Below are positions 1 through 6,152 of a stretch of 7,271 bases of DNA, one piece after another. This stretch comes from Microcaldota archaeon (GTDB lineage Archaea > Micrarchaeota > Micrarchaeia > Micrarchaeales > CABMGC01): assembly GCA_021850955.1 (NCBI GenBank), contig JAJZKH010000032.1:1-7271 (forward strand), in the 5' to 3' direction. A model generated the notes under the pieces. That model was not told the origin of the DNA. It saw only the letters and a program-made list of their open reading frames with translations, and made no database searches. Each line of letters opens with the position of its first letter. The stretch's first letter is position 1. Both the position numbers and the translations under genes were made by a program.

Positions 1-168
1 ACCAGTAAATGATATTAAAGCATTAAATGTTGATAAATTGTAAACTGTATTGCTTACAATTCCATGAACATTATTGAAAAGATCGCTACAGTAAGTTTGT
101 GAGGCGCCGGATAAACCTAGAACTAACATTGAAATGAAAAAAAACAATAAAATCTTTTTCCTTAACAT
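1..168 (-). CDS. Start of a further exported or membrane protein of the cluster (3' part beyond window)
   Basis: An open frame starts at the ATG at 168 and stays open to position 1, giving the first 56 residues. It begins MLRKKILLFFFISMLVLG, a typical signal peptide or signal anchor (basic start, hydrophobic residues 6-18, small residues near 20-23), followed by a mature start with Cys27. The layout of signal, then a Cys within a few residues of the mature end, then a polar Asn/Ser-rich stretch matches the start of the protein encoded at 2889-4136. It begins 9 nt after the stop of the 480-aa gene, so it is very likely the fifth gene of the same operon. No clear Shine-Dalgarno sequence is visible. 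Whether it continues into a polytopic protein like its neighbours cannot be seen. The start is well supported by the signal peptide; the function is unknown. Confidence 0.75.
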   Translation of the reverse strand, partial: MLRKKILLFFFISMLVLGLSGASQTYCSDLFNNVHGIVSNTVYNLSTFNALISFTG

Positions 169-177
169 ATATTTCAA

Positions 178-1620
178 CTATAATAATTTATTTAATCCCA
201 GTATATTTGTTGTTCCACCCAATAATTGTGAGATCCCTATTGTTGCCGTAATCCCTATAAATATATTTAATAATGGAAATATTAAACCAATAACTGACAT
301 AATTCCATAAAGATTCATTAGGTCAAAGATTGAGTTTATTGCATTAGATGGATTGCAATTAAAGAAAGGTATTGGAACGCTAATAGGGTTATTTCCTACA
401 GTACCTAATATATTTACAACTCCGAGAACAAGGCCGTAAACTGGTACACTATAAGCACCAACAACTAGTAACTCTTGCGCTATTAATCCTCCATGCGGCC
501 AACAACCATCGTAATTAAGAACATACGCAGCATTTGGAAATACAAAAAAGTTTGATCCTGTTGCATCATAGTGTATTATTTTTGAGTTAAATGTTTCTCC
601 GGTTAATGATAAAGAAGGTAAGGATGAAGCACCTATTGGAGATAAAGTATTTGAGGTAAATGCAGTATACTCCATCAGATAAATTATTGGAAATATTATT
701 AATGCAGAAATTGCAAATGCTATTAGAAAACCACCTGCTTTTCTTGTAAGAGTAGATGCACTTAAGATTAATCCTGCAGCTAGAAGGTATGGCCAACCAT
801 AAATTACCAGCAGTATAAAGAGAAGTTGAATTATGAAAAGATAAAATATTAATGTAGATTGATTTGAAACAAACTCTGTAGAACGAGTAATTAATGGATT
901 GTATCCTGCAAATGGATCATAACCATACTCTACACTAAATGATGCTCCATTACCTCCTAACAAACAGGTTTCCTGTGGAAAACACAAACCGTCAGTAGCC
1001 TTGAAGTTGGACAGAAAACCTACGTAAGTTCTATAAACATAAATTGCGTTTAGATTATTAGCCGCTTGATTTGTAAGATTTGATAGTATTACATAAGTAG
1101 CTGCAAGTCCGTAATCTAAATTTGTAGTTATATTGTTACCTCCTGCATTAGCTATCAAACCTGAACAGATATTATAAGTTGGGGAGTTAACACTTTCTGC
1201 AGAATCAACAAATGCAAGTGAGTTATCAGTATTTGGATTATTTAATTGATTACATATTGTTTGTATTGAGCTTTTTGATATTAGATTAGTTGAGTACTCT
1301 GCAGTTCCAACATAATTTAATAATAAAATAATTATGACCATTACAACAATTGTAAACAAAACCTTTTGCATTTCTAATTTTGCTCCGCTAATCATGTTTT
1401 TGTTATTAAGTACATAGCCCAATACAAAATAGAGTATAACTACCGAAAAACTCGCTATAACTGCAAGTGTTATGATTGGGAACCATGATTGAAATTGTGA
1501 TACAGGAGTTTCTAGATTATAAGTATTTGTTGTTGCGGATGAAGCTAAATTAAATGTTAAAAAGATTAAAAGTAAACTTAAAAGAATTCTTGAAATCTTT
1601 AAATTTATTTTTTTATCCAT
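178..1620 (-). CDS. Polytopic membrane protein, 480 aa, paralogue 3 of the cluster (VirB6/TrbL-like architecture, tentative)
   Basis: I do not recognise a named family. Visible layout: signal peptide or first helix at 10-27 (ends near ASSA), helix 48-71, a short charged loop with G79 and E83, helix 87-104, and a long outer region at about 105-255 with four Cys (123, 152, 213, 219) and several N-x-S/T sites. A helical block follows at 256-316 with the motif LTRKAGGFLIAFAI and P311, then a second outer loop with further Cys, and a last helix at about 438-462 before a Gly-Gly turn and a short tail ending NKLL. The central block and the tail align by eye with the two upstream membrane proteins. 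It is the fourth gene of the operon, 18 nt after the previous stop, with only a weak purine-rich stretch (AGAAGAT) before the ATG. A role as a membrane channel or scaffold subunit, as in VirB6/TrbL/CedA proteins, is inference from topology only. Confidence 0.85.
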   Translation of the reverse strand: MDKKINLKISRILLSLLLIFLTFNLASSATTNTYNLETPVSQFQSWFPIITLAVIASFSVVILYFVLGYVLNNKNMISGAKLEMQKVLFTIVVMVIIILLLNYVGTAEYSTNLISKSSIQTICNQLNNPNTDNSLAFVDSAESVNSPTYNICSGLIANAGGNNITTNLDYGLAATYVILSNLTNQAANNLNAIYVYRTYVGFLSNFKATDGLCFPQETCLLGGNGASFSVEYGYDPFAGYNPLITRSTEFVSNQSTLIFYLFIIQLLFILLVIYGWPYLLAAGLILSASTLTRKAGGFLIAFAISALIIFPIIYLMEYTAFTSNTLSPIGASSLPSLSLTGETFNSKIIHYDATGSNFFVFPNAAYVLNYDGCWPHGGLIAQELLVVGAYSVPVYGLVLGVVNILGTVGNNPISVPIPFFNCNPSNAINSIFDLMNLYGIMSVIGLIFPLLNIFIGITATIGISQLLGGTTNILGLNKLL

Positions 1621-1638
1621 AATATCTTCTTATTTCAT

Positions 1639-2889
1639 TTAATTTATTAAATGTGGTATTTGTTCAAATGCTTTTGTAAGGCCTTGAGCAAATGCAAGAG
1701 TTATCATTAAATCAATTGCAACTAATAAGACCCCTTCAAAAAAGTACTCAGATATTTCTGTTGAGACACCTGCAACTTGATTAGGTAATGTGACTATACC
1801 TTCTAAAAGATTTTTCACTATTTGCCCTACACCACCGCCATTAGTAGCCAAAGAACTATAGAAATTTGTTGGGAGTGATAAAGAAAATCCTCCATAATTT
1901 AAAAAGTTAACTGTATTTTGTTTAAAAAGTGAACCTATAGGTATTGTAGCAATTTTATAGTTTCCAGTGTATACAGTATAAGGATTACAAACTGTAACGC
2001 CATTACTGCAGTACATCCAATTAACTATAAATGCATTCATACTTATGGTTAAGGGAAAAACAATATAAAAAGCAATTGCTAAAGCAAGCAAAGTATTTGA
2101 TATTGATCGTAAGCCATGACCTAAAAATCCAAAGGATCTTAATATTAGGGATATAGGGACAACAAGAGTAAAGGCTAATGCAGTTATTATTGGAAGTAAA
2201 AGATAAAGAACAAAAAGTAAACCAAATGTAACTACCACTCCTGCTCCATAAGTTGCATATGTTCCAGCATAACTATCAAATAATCCTTCAACATCTGATG
2301 AAGTAGCAAGAGTCACGCTGAAGCCAACTGTTGGATTTGTAGTACTTCCTTGTGAACCTATTTGAGCTGCTCCCGTAGAACCAGAAGAACTTGAACCGGA
2401 GTTACCTAGATTAAATAAACTATTTCCGCTGCCTAAATTCTTGTTTAAAGCGCCTGTAACTTTTCCTAGAATTAATGTGACTATGTTTCCATCTATTGCT
2501 ACTGCAATTCCTTGGAAACTGAGTTGGGTAACTAATGAAGTTCCTTTAACAAAAAGTAAGTTACCAACATAATATTCATCTGCTTGAAAAATATTTTGAT
2601 AATTACTTTGTCCAGATAGAGTTGAACCTACAGAACATGATGCATATACTAATGAGATTAAAGAAAGAAGTATTATTAGACTTATTATTCCTTCACTTAG
2701 TTCATAAATAACATTTCCTTTTATCTTCTTACCTGTTTGTATAGGTAGTAGAGAGCTTAAACTGTAAATTAATGCACCAACACAAAACATTGCTATGATT
2801 ACCAATCCATTTATTCCAATCCAATTGTTAGCATTAATATTGCCCAGATTGCATGCCGTTGATTGTACTGCAAATAAGAATGGTATCAT
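1639..2889 (-). CDS. Polytopic membrane protein, 416 aa, paralogue 2 of the cluster, with Gly/Ser-rich insert
   Basis: Family not recognised. The N-terminus is short (MIPFLFAVQSTACN), with Cys13 where the neighbours have a Cys after a signal peptide, so the signal sequence looks minimal. Helices lie at about 27-48, 67-83, 217-250 (two passes), 263-285 and 385-402. Between the first two is a charged loop with G58, E63 and E66, matching G83, E89 and E92 of the upstream paralogue. The block at 243-279 contains SLILRSFGFLGHGLRS and ends in the FP pair (P279) shared by all three paralogues. Residues 153-184 form a Gly/Ser/Asn-rich low-complexity linker in the outer region. Cys294 and Cys301 (YCSNGVTVCNP) could form a disulfide. 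The ATG overlaps the upstream stop by one base (TAATG), which suggests translational coupling and a shared complex. The VirB6/TrbL-like role is only an inference. Confidence 0.85.
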   Translation of the reverse strand: MIPFLFAVQSTACNLGNINANNWIGINGLVIIAMFCVGALIYSLSSLLPIQTGKKIKGNVIYELSEGIISLIILLSLISLVYASCSVGSTLSGQSNYQNIFQADEYYVGNLLFVKGTSLVTQLSFQGIAVAIDGNIVTLILGKVTGALNKNLGSGNSLFNLGNSGSSSSGSTGAAQIGSQGSTTNPTVGFSVTLATSSDVEGLFDSYAGTYATYGAGVVVTFGLLFVLYLLLPIITALAFTLVVPISLILRSFGFLGHGLRSISNTLLALAIAFYIVFPLTISMNAFIVNWMYCSNGVTVCNPYTVYTGNYKIATIPIGSLFKQNTVNFLNYGGFSLSLPTNFYSSLATNGGGVGQIVKNLLEGIVTLPNQVAGVSTEISEYFFEGVLLVAIDLMITLAFAQGLTKAFEQIPHLIN

Positions 2890-4136
2890 TAAAACAACTT
2901 CAATCTATTAGTTAAAGAGAGATCTAAAGATCCTCCTAATGTTTTTGCTATGTTTTCTGTTATGGTATAGGCTATTATTAAATCAAATATGAAAAGTATG
3001 AAAACCTGAAGTATTATGTATAAGGTATTTTGTAGTATATAATTCAGCCCAGGATATATTGAAGATAAAGAGGATAATGCTATTGAAAATGGAGTTATAC
3101 TAGAAACTGCAGAACTTGTTAAAGCAATTGATGGAGAAAAATATGAATACTCTGAGAGGCCAGAACATATTGTTGATAATAAGCCTAATGAGCTACATGC
3201 TGAAGTAGGTGTTTCTCCATGAAGTGAGAGATAACCATAGAAAAAGTTAGATACAGGTATATTAAATAATACAAGAGTCGCTGGCCATATTATAGCTATC
3301 CCTATCCCTAATGCGATTAATGTTCCACCAATTCCTCTAATAAATGGAAGTGCACGGAATATCAAGCCCAGTGGTATTAAGAACCATAAACCTATAATTT
3401 CAAAGATAGGTAGTATACTTATTTGAACAGTTATTAAATTAACTGCTGGAAATATCACATTGTTAAAGATATCGTTCATTACTGAGGTTACAAATTGAGT
3501 TCCTGATACGAAGTCTGTTTGAAATATATTATTAGTTAGTAAATTAAATTCTACACCTGATTTTACTACAGGAAGAAATGCTCCGATTCCGGGAAGAGGA
3601 ACCGGAGGTATTGGAAGACCTCCCCAACTTATTGTTAATCCTTTTAATAACCCATCAGCTAATGCAACACTTATCAGATTTTCAGTACCTGTTGTTAAGA
3701 TATTATTTGTACCACATAAATAAACTTCGCTGTTATAAAGAAGATTTCCTAAACTTGTAGAGAAGGTACCTACTGAAGCTCCGGTTAATGAAACTGCAAC
3801 ACCACTAAAAAATGCTAACGAACCATAAATTATAATTATTATCAGTATTGATTTTACTATTTCTTTGTACTCGTTATTTATAAATGAACCCAAACGTGCT
3901 TCTGGAAATACTTTATTTATTATATAAATAACTGCTATAAAGAAAAATGATGTCAATATTGCAAATAATGAAAATGAAATTGCAACATTAATAGAATAAT
4001 TTGAAAAGTATGCAATTTCTGAATAGAGATTAGTATTTAACAGATTGGAGTTGCAAAGAACTGGTGCCGCATATGAAATTCCAAATAATAATAAGGTTAA
4101 AAGGACAGATATACGAAATGTTTTCATTTTTTGCAT
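2889..4136 (-). CDS. Polytopic membrane protein, 415 aa, paralogue 1 of the cluster
   Basis: Family not recognised. A clear signal peptide spans residues 5-23 (hydrophobic LLTLLLFGISYAA), followed by Cys28. Helices lie at about 49-73 and 93-112, joined by a charged loop (PEARLGSFINNEYKE) that holds the G83/E89/E92 signature. An outer region follows with Cys141 and an unusual proline-rich segment at 172-189 (LPIPPVPLPG). The central block at 243-290 includes GLIFRALPFIRGIGGTLIAL and P285, the most complete copy of the motif shared with the other two proteins. Cys near 313-323 may pair. The last helix is at about 375-395, then TLGG and a short tail ending RLKLF. ATG at 4136 is used; the ATG three codons later (4127) would give an equally good signal peptide. 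GAGATT lies 4 nt before the ATG. The gene starts 16 nt after the preceding stop and its own stop overlaps the next ATG. A channel or scaffold role is inferred only. Confidence 0.85.
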   Translation of the reverse strand: MQKMKTFRISVLLTLLLFGISYAAPVLCNSNLLNTNLYSEIAYFSNYSINVAISFSLFAILTSFFFIAVIYIINKVFPEARLGSFINNEYKEIVKSILIIIIIYGSLAFFSGVAVSLTGASVGTFSTSLGNLLYNSEVYLCGTNNILTTGTENLISVALADGLLKGLTISWGGLPIPPVPLPGIGAFLPVVKSGVEFNLLTNNIFQTDFVSGTQFVTSVMNDIFNNVIFPAVNLITVQISILPIFEIIGLWFLIPLGLIFRALPFIRGIGGTLIALGIGIAIIWPATLVLFNIPVSNFFYGYLSLHGETPTSACSSLGLLSTICSGLSEYSYFSPSIALTSSAVSSITPFSIALSSLSSIYPGLNYILQNTLYIILQVFILFIFDLIIAYTITENIAKTLGGSLDLSLTNRLKLF

Positions 4137-4152
4137 AGCAAATCTCTACCAT

Positions 4153-5262
4153 TTATTTTTCTTCTTTTCTACCTAGATTGAACTCTATAAGTGTGCGGTA
4201 ATCTTTAGACTTTTCATTCGGATCTTTACCTCCTACTCTAAGATTAAATGTAAACTTACCATATCTCTTATTAGTAATTTGTTGAATGTTATTTATTAAA
4301 TCCTCTGCCCTATAATCACTAGTGGTGTTGAACGATTTTGTGTATATTTTTGCAAACTCATTATAAGTTTCATCGATTATTTTTTGTCGTTTTTCCTCTT
4401 TAATCTTTTCATCTTGAATTGTTCTTAAACTCAATAATTTTTTAGTATAAGAGTCTTGTAACTTATTTATTTTATCAAAAGAATTTTCTAAATTTTCAAG
4501 TCTTTTTGAAAAAACACGATCAAGACCAGCAAGATTTGCAAGTAGAAGTTTCTTTTTAATCTGTGAAAGTTTTTTGTCATTTATTATTTTTTGCTTTTCT
4601 TTTAAAACTTCTCTTCTTGCTACTGCCAAACCAAACATATTTTCTTCTAGAAGGGTATTATAACCTCTGTTAGTATATCTTGCGAAGTTTTTCTCTTCTC
4701 CATTTTTCTTTATTTTGAAGGTCTCCTCATCATATTTATATACCACTCCGGCTAATTTTTTAAACCTACCTTTTTTAGCAACTAAATTTACAAAACCTTT
4801 CCCAGCTCCGTATGTTCCTCTAACTAAAGGTGATGTTAAAATTAGTGATTTCTCAAAAGCATTTGCAAATATACTTGAAGATTTTTTCTCAGGTTCATTT
4901 AATTGACTTGCTCCCTTTGGTTCTGGACCACTTGTATCTATAGTTGCGGCTGTTGTGCCTTTGTTGAAGTATCTATTAAAATCATTTCTAATTTGTTTAT
5001 CTTTATTTTCTTTTTCATCTTCAAATTTGGTCTTTTTTACTTTTAATGGTTTTTGAGAGGGTTTAGTATAGGACTTTTTGAAGGTTTTTTGTGCTAAAGA
5101 TCCTTTAGCTTTTGGACCCATCCCCATCAAGGTACCTACTCCAAATAGATTGAAAAAACTAAAGCCTCTGCTTATCCCTGCTGCTGCACCAATAAATATA
5201 ACTATTATTAAAACTGGTACTAGTGCATCTATTGCACCTACAGAGAATATTTCTATTAACAT
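4153..5262 (-). CDS. Single-pass membrane protein with long basic helical cytoplasmic domain, 369 aa, first gene of operon
   Basis: Not a recognised family. One hydrophobic helix spans about 14-30 (VPVLIIVIFIGAAAG), followed by Arg32, so the bulk should lie inside the cell by the positive-inside rule. Residues 50-80 are very Lys-rich, 80-135 are charged and probably disordered (DEKENKDK, PEKKSSS), and 150-185 are Gly/Lys-rich. Residues 205-330 are strongly helical with heptad-like Leu/Ile and many Lys/Glu, likely coiled coil. The end (RYGKFTFNLRVGG to IEFNLGRKEEK) looks like a small beta structure. The ATG lies only a few nt downstream of the predicted transcription start, which fits leaderless expression and supports this start. 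As first gene of an operon of polytopic membrane proteins, it could be the cytoplasmic adaptor that docks DNA, protein or an ATPase to the membrane complex. That role is a hypothesis; the basic charge would suit nucleic acid or acidic lipid contact. Confidence 0.85.
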   Translation of the reverse strand: MLIEIFSVGAIDALVPVLIIVIFIGAAAGISRGFSFFNLFGVGTLMGMGPKAKGSLAQKTFKKSYTKPSQKPLKVKKTKFEDEKENKDKQIRNDFNRYFNKGTTAATIDTSGPEPKGASQLNEPEKKSSSIFANAFEKSLILTSPLVRGTYGAGKGFVNLVAKKGRFKKLAGVVYKYDEETFKIKKNGEEKNFARYTNRGYNTLLEENMFGLAVARREVLKEKQKIINDKKLSQIKKKLLLANLAGLDRVFSKRLENLENSFDKINKLQDSYTKKLLSLRTIQDEKIKEEKRQKIIDETYNEFAKIYTKSFNTTSDYRAEDLINNIQQITNKRYGKFTFNLRVGGKDPNEKSKDYRTLIEFNLGRKEEK

Positions 5263-5284
5263 TTAAACAAATATACAATACAAA

Positions 5285-5299
5285 GTAAATATATATTAA
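5285..5299 (-). promoter_or_regulatory. TATA-type promoter of the membrane-protein operon
   Basis: On the minus strand the sequence reads TTAATATATATTTAC, a strong archaeal TATA element centred near 5293. The usual spacing of about 25-27 nt places transcription start near 5264-5268, only 2-6 nt before the ATG at 5262, so the first gene is probably translated from a leaderless or almost leaderless mRNA. No convincing purine-rich BRE is seen upstream. The next genes follow at 0-20 nt, so this is probably the main promoter for the whole cluster. Confidence 0.6.
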
Positions 5300-5315
5300 T
5301 AGTGTTTAATTGGTT

Positions 5316-5324
5316 GAAAAACTA
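5316..5324 (-). terminator. Oligo-T terminator of tRNA-His
   Basis: Directly after the last tRNA base the minus strand reads TAGTTTTTC, with a run of five T. Oligo-T runs without a hairpin are the usual archaeal termination signal. The run lies just upstream of the TATA element of the following operon, so it would separate the two transcription units. Confidence 0.5.
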
Positions 5325-5395
5325 GGCCTTGACCGGGGGTCGGACCCGGACCTAGGGATCCACAGTCCCTTATGCTGCCGCTACACCATCAAGGC
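5325..5395 (-). tRNA. tRNA-His (anticodon GTG)
   Basis: A full cloverleaf of 71 nt folds on the minus strand. The acceptor stem is GCCTTGA with TCAAGGC, the D stem GTGT with GCAT (two G-T pairs), the anticodon stem AGGGA with TCCCT around the loop CTGTGGA (anticodon GTG at 5361-5363), the variable loop AGGT, and the T stem CCGGG with CCCGG. Discriminator base 73 is C (5325), as expected for histidine tRNA. CCA is not encoded (the gene continues TAG), so it must be added by the CCA enzyme. No intron is seen. Two unusual points: the base before G1 is T, so the G at position -1 that marks histidine tRNA is not encoded, and the T loop reads TCCGACC, with C instead of the near-universal T at position 55. 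Identity rests on the anticodon plus C73. Confidence 0.95.
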
Positions 5396-5420
5396 AATGA
5401 AGTAATTTAAGATAAACTCA

Positions 5421-5440
5421 TTTATAAACGTATTTATAAA
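5421..5440 (-). promoter_or_regulatory. TATA-type promoter of tRNA-His (two TATA-like boxes)
   Basis: TTTATAAA occurs at 5421-5428 and again at 5433-5440, 12 nt apart; the octamer is its own reverse complement. The box at 5421-5428 is centred about 29 nt before the first tRNA base, so with usual archaeal spacing transcription would start near 5398 and give a 5' leader of only about 3 nt. The farther box would give a leader of about 15 nt. The nearer box is the better candidate. Poly-AT context makes chance boxes likely, so confidence is moderate. Confidence 0.5.
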
Positions 5441-5445
5441 ATTAC

Positions 5446-5487
5446 TATAAAATAAATAAAAATAAATAAATTGATTAAAAATAGCTG
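5446..5487 (-). terminator. T-rich terminator region of the ribosomal protein operon
   Basis: After the uS5 stop codon the minus strand runs into a T-rich tract with blocks TTTTT and TTTATTTATTTTTATTTATTTT. Read on the + strand it contains two copies of AAATAAATAAA next to each other, a short AT-rich direct repeat. There is no GC hairpin. Repeated short T runs after an operon are the common archaeal type of terminator. The tract also lies between uS5 and the tRNA promoter, so part of it may serve as promoter-upstream DNA. Confidence 0.5.
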
Positions 5488-5488
5488 T

Positions 5489-6142
5489 TTATTGTAAAGC
5501 CTTAACTGCTTCTGGATTTCTTATCTCGCTTATTTTTTTAAGTGCTTTTTGTGTTGCAGTTGCTACGTTATATATGTCTCTTGTTCTGCCACGCGAGTAA
5601 GTCCATACATCTTTTAATCCTGCTAACTCAATAACTGAGTACATTGTTTCTGCTGCAACTATCCCTACACCTCTTGGTGCGGGCTTAAGTATTACCTCAG
5701 AACTACCTACTTTTGATCTTATAGTTAATGGAAGTGAATGTGGAGTACCGCAATTACATTCCCAGGAACCGCAACCGAACTTTACAGATACTATGTTTTT
5801 CTTAGCTGTTCTTATTGCAGTATCAATTGCAGGTCTTACCTCTACATCTTTCCCTACACCGATACCTACATGTCCAGCTCTATCCCCAACTACAACAGTA
5901 ACTCTAAACTTTTGCCTTCTGTTGTTTTTTGTCATTCTCTGTACTGATGCAATTTCAAGAACTTTATCTTCAAGATTAGGAATTAATGAGTCAACTATAC
6001 CTACTTCTTTTATTGGTTTTCCCATAGCAAAGATTTCGTCGATATTTTTTATTTTCCCTTCACTTACCATTATTCCCAATTTTGTTTTTGGGGTCCATGC
6101 AAACTCTGAAACAGTATTGATCTCTCTATCTCTTTTTTCCAA
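5489..6142 (-). CDS. rps5: Small subunit ribosomal protein uS5 (archaeal type), TTG start
   Basis: The 217-aa product belongs to the small ribosomal subunit and contributes to mRNA entry and decoding accuracy. Archaeal hallmarks are visible in order: the N-terminal extension with W16TPKTKLG and a conserved GKI, the double-stranded RNA-binding-like fold around 78-120 including GHVGIGVGKDVEVRPAI, the Cys-rich stretch FGCGSWECNCGTPHSLP (121-138), then KPAPRGVGIVAAE and YSRGRTRDIYN near the C-terminus. Length is normal for archaeal uS5. The start is TTG: an in-frame TAA lies immediately upstream, and the first internal ATG (residue 25) would remove the conserved W-x-P-K-T segment. It begins 4 nt after the uL18 stop in the usual archaeal order. 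Normally uL30, uL15 and SecY follow; here a terminator and tRNA-His follow instead. Confidence 0.97.
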   Translation of the reverse strand: MEKRDREINTVSEFAWTPKTKLGIMVSEGKIKNIDEIFAMGKPIKEVGIVDSLIPNLEDKVLEIASVQRMTKNNRRQKFRVTVVVGDRAGHVGIGVGKDVEVRPAIDTAIRTAKKNIVSVKFGCGSWECNCGTPHSLPLTIRSKVGSSEVILKPAPRGVGIVAAETMYSVIELAGLKDVWTYSRGRTRDIYNVATATQKALKKISEIRNPEAVKALQ

Positions 6143-6144
6143 TT

Positions 6145-6152
6145 AATCACTC
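6145..6152 (-). promoter_or_regulatory. Probable ribosome binding site for the TTG-started uS5
   Basis: The minus strand reads GAGTGATT just before the TTG. GTGAT can pair with the ATCAC segment that precedes the CCUCC core at the archaeal 16S rRNA 3' end. The site overlaps the uL18 stop codon, so uS5 translation is probably coupled to uL18. The match is short and the spacing tight, so the call is tentative. Confidence 0.35.

Noticed and set aside
587..796. 69-aa open frame on the - strand inside the 480-aa gene
   Set aside because: It overlaps the larger membrane protein gene in another frame and has no family signature or separate expression signal.
3578..3760. 60-aa open frame on the + strand inside the 415-aa gene
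   Set aside because: It is antisense to the proline-rich and outer region of a well-supported gene, with no supporting features.
4141..4146. GAGATT before the 415-aa gene, also seen before uL18, as a shared variant ribosome binding site
   Set aside because: The two copies sit at very different distances from their ATG (4 and 0 nt), and other genes in the operons lack the motif.
5446..5471. AAATAAATAAA direct repeat as a CRISPR or iteron array
   Set aside because: There are only two short, low-complexity copies without spacers, and they are better explained as an AT-rich terminator tract.
5793..6146. 117-aa open frame on the + strand opposite uS5
   Set aside because: It mirrors conserved uS5 codons in the complementary frame. 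Its hydrophobic look comes from the antisense of charged, A-rich codons.
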